From Ctenosaura bakeri (Eukaryota > Chordata > Lepidosauria > Squamata > Iguanidae), in NCBI GenBank assembly GCA_948474755.1, contig CAOLHI010001152.1, positions 372,001-436,000 on the forward strand: 64,000 bases of DNA. The letters are read 5' to 3'. The position numbers and the translations under genes were made by a program. The notes under the pieces are model-generated. The model was not told where the DNA came from, did no database searches, and worked only from the letters and a program-made list of their open reading frames with translations. Positions 11,191 through 22,124 of the stretch are shown here, piece after piece. Within the stretch, counting starts at the first letter, position 1. Each line of letters begins with the position of its first letter.

Positions 11191-12971
11191 CCCTCAACTT
11201 CCTCCTAGTTTTGCTCGTTCTTCATTTGCAGTCCACACAGACTACTTCCATTACTCCTACAGTTTCCTTTCTGTTTCTTTTTTTAAAAGCATAATATCTC
11301 TGTCGTAAAAATGCAGTCCGCATTATCAGCACTGGCAGTGTGATATAGTACCAGTAGCTATCTGAGGATTTTTCATGCAGATGCTCAGCCCACTCATCAC
11401 CCCTTGCTGTTCTGTTTCAGACCACATGTGTGTTAGATGCAGCAAACTTTGCATGCCTATATTCACTACTGCTAGTTTGCATATTAATCTCTAAGAATTT
11501 AGGGAAAATATAAACTTATGGTGACTTCCTGTTTTTTAGGCTTTTCCCTCACACCCTCCCATCCTCTATCATGCAACATGTACCCATTTTTCTTTTTCTT
11601 CTTCCTCACCCATTAGGTCATTTGTCTTCTTATGTATAAGTTTTGTAAGTAAAATTAATTTTTTTATGTTTACAAAGAAGACTTTTTTTAGACCCTCTAC
11701 GTGCGGGAAAAGAGGCATGGGACTGGTTATTGTTCAGCTTCTATTTTGCCATTTTTAAGTACTCTGCTTGAGAGATCCAGCATTAACTTTCACATATACC
11801 AAGAACGTGATTTTTGATAAATTCACTGACTCCCGTATTTATACCTGTAGCATGCATACTAAATATCAGTCTTCACTGAAAAGGTTCTCAAAACAGTTGA
11901 TGTACCAAGAAAAGAAGATGACATCATCCCTGAGACCTCAGACTCATAATCTAAAAGGACACATGACACAAAAATTGCATGATGATGATTTGGTAAAACT
12001 GTAAAAATATTTGTGGACATTTCTGTATTAAGTATTAGAAATAGTCTGACTGCTTTCTACCTCAGGCAGCAGGATGTCTTAAGTTGGCCCTAAACAGATA
12101 TTTGAATCTTGCCAAAAATTTGCCTTACTCTGAAAGAGCAGCCCTGGAGACAGTTTCATGGAGGACCGGTGTGTTTATGTTGGAATCTCTGGTTAATTGT
12201 CCCCTTTCCCTACATAATACAATCAGGTATCACTTGCCACCAGTGCACAAGCCAAGTGGCCTCATCCTTGCTTGTTTTAGTATGAAAATACAAGCTCACT
12301 GTTTCCTCCAGATAGTCAGAGCTAGTTCCATATGCACCATAGAGATCCGTGCACACATTTGTCTTTGACAATAAAGTGAGTGAAGAATCACCTGCCTGCA
12401 TAGGCAGCTGGGAGGTCAGACTCAAGGAAACAAGCTATTCATAATAGAGTTTGGCAAGTTAATTTTTCAGATTATTCAGGCAGGCCAATTCTCATTTGCT
12501 TCCGCATCATTGATAAATCTAAGCACATATCTCCATGGCATGTAGCCACGCGGGCTGGTGGGTTCTCCAAGTCCAGTTCTTCTTTTTAAAGTCCAAAAAA
12601 GAACTTTTGGAAGCTCTGGCTGCTGCTTGTTTTATTAGCCAATCCATACTAACCAAGTGGTTTTGTATGGATACAGTCTACTCTACTCTGAAAATATTTT
12701 ATAGAAGATTGCCTGGGAAAAGAACAGACCATGCAAGGATAGCTTTTGCTAGCATTTATCCTCAGTTTTGGCCAAGAGCATTAATATGGGGATTTTGCAG
12801 CTAACTTTAAACCTATCTGATGTGACTAGAGTGGTGGGCAAACTCACTAGGCACTTGCCTATATTTTCCTTCATTATTCAAGTTCTGCTTAAGTTTCTCC
12901 AATACCATTTATCTCTTACCACACTTCTTATTTTTTCCACTGGTCCCATTCCCACATTAGTTCAGAATTTT
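11191..12971. other. Unique sequence, no gene seen
   Basis: No family motifs on either strand. Frames at 11,768-12,004, 12,084-12,368 and 12,535-13,079 show no conserved domain wording and no codon bias I can support. Confidence 0.4.
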
Positions 12972-13456
12972 CCTGTTGAGAGTAGGAGCAGGGCCAGTAA
13001 AAAACATTTTGCTACCTGGGGCAAGAACAAGATGGTCTCCCCTATCTTCGTGTTATTGTTGTTGTGTGTCTTCAAGTAATTTCTTATGGTGACCCTAAGC
13101 CAGACTTATCATGGGGTTTTCTTGGCAAGATTTGTTCAGAAATTTCCCTTTGCTTCCCTCTGAGGCTAAGAGAGTATGGCTTGCCTAGAGTCACACAGTG
13201 GGTTTCTATGACTGAACAGGGATTTGAACCCTGGTCTTCAGAGTTGTACTCCAATGCTCAAATCATCACACCATGCTGGCTTTCCACAGAAGCCATGTGG
13301 AGTGGCAAATGAATCATTTCTTGAAGTTTACAATGGGGCGACATTTTCCACCACATCTGAAGGCAGCAGGTTAGCACCCAGGTCTTCTGCTGTCACCCTG
13401 TCCCTAGCATTTGTTACCTGAAGTGACCACCTCACTCTCCCTGATGGCAGCTCCAG
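12972..13456 (+). mobile_element. DNA-transposon-like repeat split by a SINE
   Basis: The left part (12,972-13,050, with CATTTTGCTACCTGGGGCAA) and the right part (13,281-13,456, with GCATTTGTTACCTGAAGTGA and GATGGCAGCTCCAGCCCC) read as the two halves of a repeat common in reptiles. The SINE at 13,051-13,280 separates them. The superfamily is not determined; GGGCC(A/T)G-like ends suggest a hAT-type element. It is noncoding. Confidence 0.5.
13051..13280 (-). mobile_element. tRNA-derived squamate SINE, near full length
   Basis: On the minus strand the head carries a pol III B box (GGGTTCAAATCCC), then the conserved body (complement of CACACAGTGGGTTTCTATGA). The tail is the complement of TTGTTGTGTGTCTTCAAGTA followed by GACCCTAAG and AGATTTGTTCAG blocks. 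This is the Squam1/ACA/Sauria-like SINE type with a Bov-B-like tail ending in (AAC)n. It interrupts an older repeat. Confidence 0.88.
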
Positions 13457-14811
13457 CCCCTTGGAACCAGCAACAGAACTTTTATCCAGAATTGAAGATC
13501 ACTCAGAAAACAATCCGAAAGAGTTACAACAAGCTCCCACAATGCAAAACAGCGAAAGATTTCCTGCTTGTATTACCTTCAGAATTTATTTCCAAAACAT
13601 TTTATAGACCTAATCAGGAAAACCCAAAGTGCTCTGAAGTTACTGTACACGCTATGGCAGGGGGAAATTACAAAAAAAAAAAAAAAAGCCCAGAGACTAT
13701 TTCATTTGCATGCTTGGCAATTTGCCAGGGGAGAGGCTTGGAGTGATTCATTTCATACCTGAAATATTTTATGATGTGAAGAATCTTTCTGTTTCTGAAA
13801 GAGATTAAAAAGTTTATTTCCCTTTAGGTCTTTCTACTCACACTGTTGCCTGCCTGGGAAATGATTTAGATGGATGGATGGGATAAACACATGCCCCCTT
13901 ATGAACAGGCAGTGATTTTAATACACTTAAGAACAGGGAGTAGTATATTGTTCCCATATATTTTAACAGCAGCTGGGGAAGCCTTTAGAATCAGTACAAT
14001 GCTTGCAAAATGTTGCAATGCTACACTGTTGCAATGTTACTGTCGCATATCACCTTCCAGCAATTATTTCTAATTGCCTGGTGTCCCCTAACACTTCCTT
14101 TGATGCCCTGAATGCCAGCTACAATCCTCAGTTCCACCTTCTGCTTACTAATGTGGCCTTCCAATTACCCTCATTAGCAGGTAAGCAAAATATTGTGTAA
14201 GCAAAACCTCTCCAGTTCTGCACGACAACTGATGAGGAGGAGGAGGAAGAGAAAGCAGAGGGGTGGGAGAAGCTTGTCAGGCTAACACAATTCCCCTGTC
14301 ATTGGTGGTGCATTTCCATGGGGCTGAGCTGACATTGTTAGGTTTATGACTGACATCAAAGGTAATCACTTTAAAAATCAAGGCTCTTTCAGGATCCAGA
14401 CAGCTTGAATCCTTTGCCAAACAGAACAGTCTGCTAGGCAACAAGAAAGCTTTGTTGACTTCAGAGGAGAGAATGTGGGGTCTAACATTCACATAATGCA
14501 AGGTGGCAGGACAGCTGTTCTCTTCTCTGCATACTACCAAATGAGATTATTTATCCCATCCCTTGGGAGTATCATAGGGTTTAATAAATAGATATTTACA
14601 AAGCAGACTCATGGAAACATGAGGATCTGCAAACTATCATGGAAAAATTTAACCTTTCTTATCAAAGTTTGCCCCTTCCCACAAAGTCAGTAGATGTTTC
14701 ACCTCACCAAAAGTTGTTAAGGAACAGACCAGGATTGAGATCCGTCACAGAAAAGAGAGTCAAAGCAAGGCAAAGAGGCCTTAAAATCTTGGAACCAAGA
14801 AGGTCTATATG
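13457..14811. other. Unique sequence; 14,255-14,560 could be conserved noncoding DNA
   Basis: No gene. A poly-A run lies at 13,673-13,687. The part at 14,277-14,540 reads as non-repetitive, compositionally balanced DNA with a GACATCAAAGGTAATC (TCF/LEF-like) word and a CAGCTG E-box. Conservation cannot be judged from one sequence. Confidence 0.35.
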
Positions 14812-15123
14812 ACAGGGATGTGGAATGTGTGATTTTTCCCGATGTTGTTAAACTGAAACTTCCATCAATACCAGCATAGCCAACTAGGTTCTCCAAATCT
14901 TAGGGCTGGACCTTCTTGTGTTGTGATCAGAGTTAGGGGGCAGAATCTAAAGTTGAGAATGCTAAGGATGGAAGTGCCTGGTCCCATGACATCATAAGGG
15001 GTAGTCTCTAGGTCTTGTGCTTGGGCCCTGATCTGCCAATCATATAGCCAGCAAATGGGTGAGGAATTCTAGGGACACACAATCTAACAATATCTGGAGG
15101 GCCACAAATTTCCCATCCCTGGC
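14812..15123. mobile_element. Probable decayed hAT-type MITE
   Basis: The two ends are inverted relatives: CAGGGATGTGGAATGTG near 14,815 and CCACAAATTTCCCATCCCTG at about 15,103-15,122. A GATGTTGTTAAACTGAAACT word and an AATATCTGGAGGGCCACA word sit just inside. These match a widespread reptile foldback family. The interior about 14,910-15,050 is unfamiliar. Confidence 0.5.
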
Positions 15124-15329
15124 CTAAGGTTGTCCACAGATCATCAGTGTTAATAAGAGCAGAGCCTTCCAATTCACCTTCTGTAGTTTCTCTGGTCTGA
15201 ATTCACTTGTGAGTAGTAACTCCCACAGAAGTCTGTGAAGACCCCAAGAGCTCCACAGGGCACAAATCTGGCCACAAGCTGCCCAGTCCTGCACTAAAGC
15301 TTTATTTTCATCTCTTCTATATGTATATT

Positions 15330-15690
15330 GCAATGCCGCAGCCTCCAACTGTCCTGATTTGGCAAGAACAGTTCTGGTTAGTGCTCTATCAACCCCTGCT
15401 TTTCTACAGCTCCTTTAAAAATGTCTCTCTTCTCCCACTTTACCATTTTACCCAATTGCTCAAAGTTGATTTCAAAGTGCAAAAGTAGTTTACATTTGAT
15501 CAACTTAGCAGAGAGGGAAAGGAAGGAGACAACATCTTGCCCTTCCCAGTAGGCTCAAGCAAAAGCATTCTTCTGCAGCCTCTTCTAACTTGTGTGTTTT
15601 CCCTCAGTGATCATGCTCTGATGTTGTCTAGTCACACATGTCTCAGTTTTTATCTGTGAAATGTTAGATAGCATGCCATGCTTGCTGAGG
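15330..15690 (+). repeat. Unclassified dispersed repeat family X, copy 2
   Basis: Same order of landmarks as 10,817-11,190: CTGATTTGGCAAGAACAGTT, CAGCTCCTTTAAAAATGTC, a CTCTTCTCCCACTTT tract, TGATTTCAAAGTGCAAAAGT, AGGCTCAAGCAAAAGCA, CTAACTTGTGTGTTTTCCCT and TTTATCTGTGAAATGTTAGA. Diverged, with no coding frame. Confidence 0.7.
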
Positions 15691-16184
15691 CTTCATTCTT
15701 TTCACAATTTCCCTTTAAGTGACTGAAATTTGGTCATTATAATTGATTGGAAAGTTGACTCTATTTTAGCACATTTAATGCCTTTTACTTAACTGTTTAG
15801 CCCAATTAATTGCTTCTATTAGCTACTTCAGGGGCTAGGACGTGATTGCCTTGCAATTTATGATCATTTCTTCCATGAACCCATTTAAGCACTCTGCTCA
15901 TTCCTTAGAGGATACTGGAATCTAGGTTTGTATAATCACAAACCTTCTCCCTAAAAAAAGTTCCCATTAATAAACTATCCCTCTGATATTTGCTGTTCTC
16001 CACATTATAAACTAGTGTCTTGCCATGTACTTGTAATTATATTGCCTGGCAAATCAAGCTGATATATGAATCCTGGTATACCAGTCCTACATCTTATAAT
16101 GGGGACACTGCCAGATATACATATACTACGAGGAGTCACTTCTTTACAAATGATTATGTCATTATGCATTAGATATTAAGGTGA
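15691..16184. other. Unique sequence, no gene seen
   Basis: AT-rich, nothing recognised. Confidence 0.4.
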
Positions 16185-16400
16185 GCATAATACCCTAAAA
16201 GCACTAAATCCTGTCTGATCTTGGAAGCTAAGTAGGGTCAGACATACTTAGTACTTGGATGGGAACCCACCAACAAATATCATGTGCTGTTGGCTATATT
16301 TCAGAGGAAGGAACTGGCAAAATCACCTTTGAACATTCTTTGTCCAAGAAAACTCTATGAAACTCATGGGGTCACCATTGGTTGACAGGTGACTTGAAAG
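16185..16400 (+). mobile_element. 5S rRNA-derived SINE
   Basis: The first about 115 bp are a decayed 5S rRNA sequence. CTGTCTGATCTTGGAAGCTA at 16,211-16,230 covers the 5S CTGATCTCGGAAGCTAAGC region. AAGCTAAGTAGGG matches the internal A box. ACTTAGTACTTGGATGGG at 16,247-16,264 matches the C box. A GTGCTGTTGGCT-like 3' end of 5S follows. The rest (about 16,300-16,400: AGAGGAAGGAACTGGCAAAA, then AGAAAACTCTATGAAA, GGGGTCACCA and GTGACTTGAAAG) is the tail type used by the tRNA-headed SINEs in this window. This chimera is typical of a SINE that swapped its pol III promoter. It is not a functional 5S gene because the body is mutated and fused. Confidence 0.85.
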
Positions 16401-17279
16401 TGCGTACATACACTGTACCTTTTGCACAATTGCTCACTGGTGTTGAACACTGCTGGTTTGTACATTTTACACAGGCATACCAAGGGACTATGGAAATAAG
16501 ACTGCATTACCATATCATGTTATATTGTCTCATGACTGTGCCTGCCAATCAGAATTTGTTGTTACCCTACCATAAACTCCCATTCTGCAGGATGTGCTAT
16601 TTTCATAATTGGAAATGTGCGTTTCAAAGTGCACTGGTATACCAGGGCAAGATGATCTCAGACATGTCCTGTGCCAGCAGCCAGCCAACGCTTACAGCTG
16701 TCTAATTAGGGCCTCTTATCAGCAACCGCAAGCAAAGTTTCTATTCGTCTGTTAGCAAATTACTGGTCATCGTTTCACAGTGAGGGTTCACTGTAAATCC
16801 AGAGTGACAGTCCAGTGGCACAGTCCATACATAAGGCGAAGGTCAAGGTTTCTAGGAACATGAGCAATGAATCTGAATGTAAGCTGGGTTGCTTCCACCA
16901 ATAGGAACAGTCGACTGCAACAGCTTCCTCCCATTCTGCTCCTTTTTTATATAGGCTTAGAGTCTTCCACAGCTGTTTGCCTGATTAATATATAAACAGT
17001 TTCAGAAGCCTGGTTCCCCTTTTTCGCCTACCCTGGCTGCTGCAAGTATTGTCTCTCCCATGTCTCTGTGTTGTGGCTGTTGGGAAGGGTTCCATCTGGG
17101 TCCTGGGACAAGGGCATGGCACATAAGTTCAGAGAGGATCAAGCAGGAAAGCTTTCAAAAACTGCAAGTTGTGGGCATTCCTGAGAATAACAGCAGGCAA
17201 AACTGCCCAGGTGAAGCAATCAGGAACCCTACTGTGAGCGTATTCTACTAAGACCTCCCCCCTTCACCTTGCCTGGCCA
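16401..17279. other. Unclassified sequence, no gene seen
   Basis: No coding signal. TATA-like strings occur near 16,951 and 16,990. The sequence reads as possibly repeat-derived, but I cannot place it. Confidence 0.3.
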
Positions 17280-18395
17280 AAATATTAAGAGATTGTCAAG
17301 ACTCCTATCAATGTTTTATCACCCAAAGTTAAGGCAATCAGCCCATTCCAGATTCCTTTGTCAGTCTCATGGGAAAGCCATTACTTTGCCCACACACCCT
17401 CTTTCAGGGCAAGAAATAGGTTATAAAAACCCTAGCTCTAACCTGTCAGAGTTCAATTCCCTGCCTTTGCCTTTCTGCCAGCAAGTGAAGAAAGGCAATA
17501 GTACTTGCCCAAGAGGAGGAAGCAGTGTGATGTGTGTATGTGTGTGTATGTGTCCAATGTAAACAATCATGGAGAAATGCTGAGCCAAGCCAAAGTCAAG
17601 GTCAAATCCAAAATGTCCAGAATACCGAAGGTCAGTCCAAATGGGTCAAGAGAGCCGAAACACAAGGGTTGTGGGCTTGCGTAGTGATTTGCTACAAGCA
17701 AACAGGAAGCCACACTGACTGACTGACAAAAACAGGTGTTATTCATCATTGTTCTTTTACTCATTCTTGCCCAAATGGCTTCCCTCTGAGTTGCTCCTTT
17801 CTGTTTCCTCTGTGATTGGAGGCTGGGGGGCAAAGGTGAATCTAATTCCTCTAAATCATTGTTGGTCCCCTCTCCGACTAGCACTGGTTGCAGCAACTAT
17901 GTTTCGGCATGTTTTTCAGTTGATGGGGGTGTTTCCAAGATAGTCTGGTCTATCACTGGCTCTATTTCTGGCACAATCAATTGTTCATCGACCTCAGAGC
18001 TGTCATTTATCACACAACCCCAGTAATTTGTAATGCGTTGGACATAGTGCTTGACGCCCAGATCTCTGTTCCTTTGTGGTACCCTCAGACTCACTCTCTG
18101 AGCCATTCTATTTCAACCTTCTGCTTCAGGATTGGTAACTATCACCCTTTCCACCCAATTTCTCATTATCCAAACTTTCTTGCGTCATTTTCTGATAATT
18201 CATGAAAGTGTCTGCTTTCTTGTGTGTTTGCTAATTCCCAATAAAATACTGTTCAACCACTGCAGTTTTCTCTACAGTTAGTGCTGGTATACACAGCTGA
18301 AAAGATCCTGCTATTACCCTCCTCTCATAGGCCTCCTTTGAGCTCTAATTCCCCAAATTCTAAGAAGATGCTGGCATTGCAAATAGACCTCCCCC
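17280..18395 (+). repeat. LTR-like dispersed repeat, copy 1
   Basis: Aligns with 40,420-41,583 over about 1.1 kb. Shared blocks include CAGCCCATTCCAGATTCCTT (40,490 region: TAGCTCATTCCAGACCCC), TGTCAGAGTTCAATTCCCTG, GCCAGCAAGTGAAG, TTTGCTACAAGCAAACAGGA, CTTCCCTCTGAGTTGCTCC, TCTGTGATTGGA, TCATCGACCTCAGAGCTGTC and a CCCAATAAAA signal near 18,238. The layout (TATAAAA near 17,433, a TGTCAGAG block, a late AATAAA) would fit a solo LTR. I see no clean TG...CA ends, primer-binding site or duplication. It has no shared protein frame. Confidence 0.6.
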
Positions 18396-18765
18396 TTGTC
18401 TTGGGGTAACATTGTCAGTAAATATCTTCTATATTCTGCATGTAGATATGGATTACTTCACTTTAATGCAACTGCCACTCATTACCACTGTGGAGAATAT
18501 GTGCTTATAATTTCAATATAGTGTTGCTTCTGTGATAACTATTAATCTGCGCTGTGCACTCTCTTTTTATTGGATATTTGTCACATTTTAGACACTATTC
18601 CCAAGCTACGTTGTGTTTTATTATGCATGGTAAATAATTGATGGATGTCCAGGCCTGCAGTTTCATTGAAATTTCCATATTAAATATTTCAAGTTAATTA
18701 AATTGTTTAATAAATATTATGATCCAAACTTCATGAGAACATATGATTCTGATTATTTATCCATC
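18396..18765. other. Unique AT-rich sequence
   Basis: Nothing recognised. Confidence 0.4.
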
Positions 18766-18930
18766 TAGCCTGGAGTATTATTTACTCTTGACCAGTAGTG
18801 ACTTCTCTAGAGTCTTAAGCAGAGTTCTGTCCTATCACCAGCTCCCTAATCCTTTCATCTGCAGATGCCAGGGACAGAACCTGAAAATCTCTGCATTCAA
18901 AACCTGAGGCTGATCAGTGACCTGTGGATT
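18766..18930 (-). mobile_element. tRNA-derived SINE (same type as 7.9 kb), decayed
   Basis: Plus-strand words TCCATCTAGCCTGGAGTATT (from 18,760), GCAGAGTTCTGTCCTATCAC and GATGCCAGGGACAGAACCTG mark the body, and GCATTCAAAACCTGAGGCTG the tRNA-like head. The family is the same as 7891-8046, with strong divergence. Confidence 0.6.
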
Positions 18931-19660
18931 CTCATGCCATAACTGGAAAGATAGGAGAATAGGGAACATTCAGCTTAGAAAAAAATAGTCCTAGCTTTGC
19001 TTTGCTTTGCTTTGCTAAAACCTTTAGACAAATTCAGCCCATGGGAAGGTTCCAGCTCCATCTTTTCTGTCTCAGGGGCATAAATGCTCAAGCTCTTTGA
19101 ACCTGATTAAAGTATGCAGTCTCTTGGAAAGTGAAAATCTTTCAACTGGTTATATGTATTATATGGCTTTACATTCATTCAAATGAACATAACAGTCTTG
19201 TATGGCCATCAGTTACCTATCCTCTCAGGACTGATGTCAACAATCACAAATTTCCAAAATAACATTGGATAAAAGTACACAGATTTTTTTAAAAAGAGGA
19301 GAGCTTGTCTGGAGATTTGCCATCTAGCCTATCCTGTCTGCTCTAGCACACCTATGATCTAAGCCATTCCAGGGCATGTATTTCAAGAAAAAATAATTGA
19401 GACAGAAGAGAAAAAAGATGACGAGCAACTTGGAAATTGGTAGCCAGTGATTTCCAAGTTGGTGTGTTTGTGTGTGTATGTGTGTTCGAATTCCCTATGG
19501 ATTTTAGTCTGAATTTTAATCTAACATAGGGTCCACAAGCAAAGACAGTTCTTTTAAAATGTATGGGTTCATGAGTTTTTATGTATGTATTTTAAAATTA
19601 ACTATTTTTGATAGTTTAACTGTGTTTTAACTTTTGTATTCTGCAGTTTTTAGCTATTTT
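18931..19660. other. Unique sequence with short simple repeats
   Basis: Holds a (TTTGC)n run at 18,993-19,017 and a TG-rich run at 19,462-19,484. No gene. Confidence 0.5.
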
Positions 19661-19736
19661 TTAAAATTGTTGTAAGCTGCCTTGAGACACATATTGAGAA
19701 AAAGTATGGTATAAATAAAGATGATGATGATGATTT
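19661..19736 (+). repeat. LINE-like 3' tail with (GAT)n
   Basis: TTGTAAGCTGCCTTGAGACA followed by GGTATAAATAAAGATGATG is the wording of a LINE 3' UTR that ends in a short microsatellite, comparable to the L2-type tail at 53,390. Confidence 0.5.
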
Positions 19737-19865
19737 AGACTGAAACTCAAAATAGATTTATCACTCCATTGAAATGAAAACCTCCCGCTGCTTTATTTAT
19801 TTATTCCCCTCCTTTTTTCCCAGTCCAAGGCACAAAGTCTGTTTACAAAGGTTAAAATAGTTATA

Positions 19866-19898
19866 GCAATCAATCAATCAATCAATCAATCAATCAGT
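19866..19898 (+). repeat. (AATC)n microsatellite
   Basis: About eight consecutive CAAT/AATC units. Confidence 0.95.
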
Positions 19899-19904
19899 CA
19901 TTTG

Positions 19905-20215
19905 ATAGGGACAGTCTCAGCTAGTCTTCTATTGTCCCACTTTTTCAGCTGTTTAAAAAATGCTTTCTCTCTCCTCCTCCCATTTTGTCTCATTGTCTTA
20001 CTTCATACATAGGTCACGTAGTGCAAATGGATTTCAGACTGCAAAATTTGCCATGAGGGAGAGGATAGGAGGGGGCTGATTCTTCTCAGAAGGTTCAGGC
20101 AAAAGCAAAGTGCTGCAGCCTCCCCTAACTCGCGGATTCTCCCTCATTAAGAACTTCTGCCATCTTGACCATACCTTTCCTGATGAAAGATAGCTTTCAT
20201 CTGTGAAATGTTTGA
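19905..20215 (+). repeat. Unclassified dispersed repeat family X, copy 3
   Basis: Landmarks match copies 1 and 2: GGGACAGTCTCAGCTAGTC, CCCACTTTTTCAGCTGTTTA, CTCTCTCCTCCTCCCATTTT, GGATTTCAGACTGCAAAATT, TTCAGGCAAAAGCAAAGTGC, CTGCCATCTTGACCATAC and TTTCATCTGTGAAATGTTTG. Confidence 0.7.
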
Positions 20216-20597
20216 AGGTAAACAAAAAGACCTTATCTGCCTATGGAAGGATAGCAGGGAGGAGGCTAGCTTAATCTCTCTAATAAGAGCACTGCAGAGT
20301 CTAGGAACAGCCACCAAGAAGGCCCTCTTCCATGTTTCCACCAGATCTGCCCATGAGGGTTGTAAGACAGAGAAAACAGCCTCCTTAAAAAATCTCAAAG
20401 CACAGGTAAGCTTATATGATAGAATATAACCTGGATGTGAGCTGTGTAGTGCTTCATAGATGATAACCAGAATTTTGAAAGCAGAGTGTCATCAATGCAG
20501 TTCTGTGCTTCCTGTAGTCAGCCCCAGTTAAAAATTTGGCTGCAGCTCTTTGGCTGCAGGTCAAATTTCCAAACACTCTTCAAAGACAGTCATTGTA
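20216..20597 (-). repeat. Unclassified interspersed repeat
   Basis: The wording AGGAACAGCCACCAAGAAGG and CCAGCCCCAGTT/CAAATTTCCAAACACTC-like blocks is familiar from repeated DNA in reptile genomes. A shorter relative sits at 31,790-31,880 (CGCAGTCTGAGAGCAGCCAC). The superfamily is not assigned. The frame at 20,208-20,429 lacks known motifs. Confidence 0.4.
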
Positions 20598-20604
20598 TCT
20601 CAGA

Positions 20605-20609
20605 AAGAA

Positions 20610-20657
<48 letters not shown>

Positions 20658-20676
20658 AGGGAAGGAAGGAAGGAAT
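20605..20676 (+). repeat. (AAAG)n running into (GGAA)n microsatellite
   Basis: A purine-only tract of tetranucleotide units. Lys/Glu/Arg-rich frames across it are translation artefacts. Confidence 0.95.
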
Positions 20677-21197
20677 TGTGGCACATTGGGGGATGGGTGC
20701 ATCAGGTTTCTCCCAACCACAGATTTTCACTGTGAAAACCATCTGTTCTTTGTACTCAAATGCATTGTTAGCTATAGGGCCAAATATAGGCCCAAGGGGA
20801 TTTCCTGGTGGGAAAAAAGTGGAGGCAAAAAATCAGACCACTTCCCCTATGAACCACAGTCCCAAACTATTTCTTCCAAAACTTCAAATCTGGAACAGAT
20901 AATTATGTGGCAAACATATTGCTTAGTCTTGGTCTAACTCAAGAATACATTTTTACTTATTTATAACACATGGTTTGGAATTTGTCTGCAAGGTAACATC
21001 TGTTTAATTTAGTGAATGTTGTATTGTCAGAATAACAATAATCTTCTTTTTATAAACCAATATCCCTATTCTGGTAGTATTGTAAGAACTTTAGTTATTA
21101 AATGTTTGTAGTTATTAAAATACTTTAGTTATTAAATGTTTGAGAGCTGATAGTGCCATGCTTGTCTTGGGACTGGATATCCAGGTTCTACCAAATA
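20677..21197. other. Unique sequence, no gene seen
   Basis: AT-rich. A short local duplication of TTTAGTTATTAAATGTTTG lies near 21,090-21,140. Confidence 0.45.
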
Positions 21198-21198
21198 T

Positions 21199-21427
21199 GT
21201 TGTTGTTGTGTGCCTTCAAGTCATTTCTGACTTACGGCAGCCCTAGGGAAAACCTATTATGAAGTTTTCTTGGCAAGATTTGTTCAGAGACAGGTTTGTG
21301 TTTTCTTCTCTCAGAGGCTGAGAGAGTGTGACTTGCATAAGGTCAGCAAGGATTTTTCATGGCCAAGTGGGGATTCGAATCTTGGTTTCCAAGGTCAAAT
21401 GTCCAAACCACTATACCACACTGGCTC
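21199..21427 (-). mobile_element. tRNA-derived squamate SINE, near full length
   Basis: The plus strand shows TGTTGTTGTTGTGTGCCTTC, TCATTTCTGACTTACGGCAG, TCTTGGCAAGATTTGTTCAG, GGCTGAGAGAGTGTGACTTG and the inverted B box GGGATTCGAATCTTGG. The element runs on the minus strand and ends in an (AAC)n tail at the left. Confidence 0.88.
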
Positions 21428-21484
21428 TAGTAAACAGCATAATTATCATTGTTTTTTTAAAGAGAGTAATTAATCTTCTAGAGT

Positions 21485-22120
21485 CTTTTCAGAGCATCAA
21501 CTAGCCATGTAGATATGGTGGATTCTGCTGCTATTATTTACTTTAATTTTCAAAAAGCTTTCGACCAAGTCCTTCCCTAAAGACTGATGAGAAAATGAAG
21601 TAGTTATGAAAATAGGAAAGATCTCCTATCATGGCTTGAGAGCTGATTAAAGAAGAGGAACCCTTTCATACGACACAATTATAAGGCTATGATCCCACTT
21701 TATGTGCCGTGGCAATAGCCTATGGAATTCTAGGAGTGTTTTAAACTCTCACTCAGACAGCTCTAGTGCTTCTCCAAACAACAAATCTCAGGATTCTATG
21801 GGATGCATCCATGGCAGTTAAAGAGGAATCAAACTATAACTGTGTAATGTGAAAAGGCACTAGAAAGCAGAGAAAAGGAATAAACAGATTGTTCTTTGCA
21901 GTGAAAAGATGAACCTACCAATTATTTCTATTGTGACTGGTAATTTTTAACTTATTCATAAATGATCTGGAGTCTGGTGTGAGCAACTTGATTGCCAAGT
22001 TTTCTCATGACATCAGTTATTCAAGGTTGCAAAGAGGTCCAGAAGGATCTCTCTAAATTACTGGAAATGGCATTAAAATGGCATATGCAGTTAAATAAGC
22101 CCTAGCATACAAAGTGTATT
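21485..22120 (+). mobile_element. Eroded CR1-like reverse transcriptase fragment
   Basis: Plus-strand frames still read VDMVDSAAIIYFNFQKAFDQ near 21,512-21,571, the counterpart of the YLDF(S/Q)KAFD motif. After an inserted hairpin element (21,689-21,868) they read NDLESGVSNLIAKFSHDISY near 21,964-22,023, where the catalytic FADD box is eroded to FSHD. Stops and shifts are frequent. This copy is much older than the one at 60.8 kb. Confidence 0.7.
21689..21868. mobile_element. Diverged hairpin MITE inside CR1 remnant
   Basis: AGCCTATGGAATTCTAGGAG on the left pairs with the inverted TCTCAGGATTCTATGGGATG on the right, with CCATGGCAGTTAAAGAGG near the end. This is the CCATGGC-type foldback family also present at 50,895-51,150. 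It splits the CR1 reverse-transcriptase remnant. Confidence 0.55.
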
Positions 22121-22124
22121 ATAT

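Noticed and set aside
16185..16300. 5S rRNA gene
   Set aside because: The 5S sequence is mutated and fused to a SINE tail, so it is a retroposon head and not a functional rRNA gene.
20486..20937. Long Lys/Arg/Glu-rich open frames
   Set aside because: They are translations of the (AAAG)n microsatellite in three frames and have no other supporting feature.
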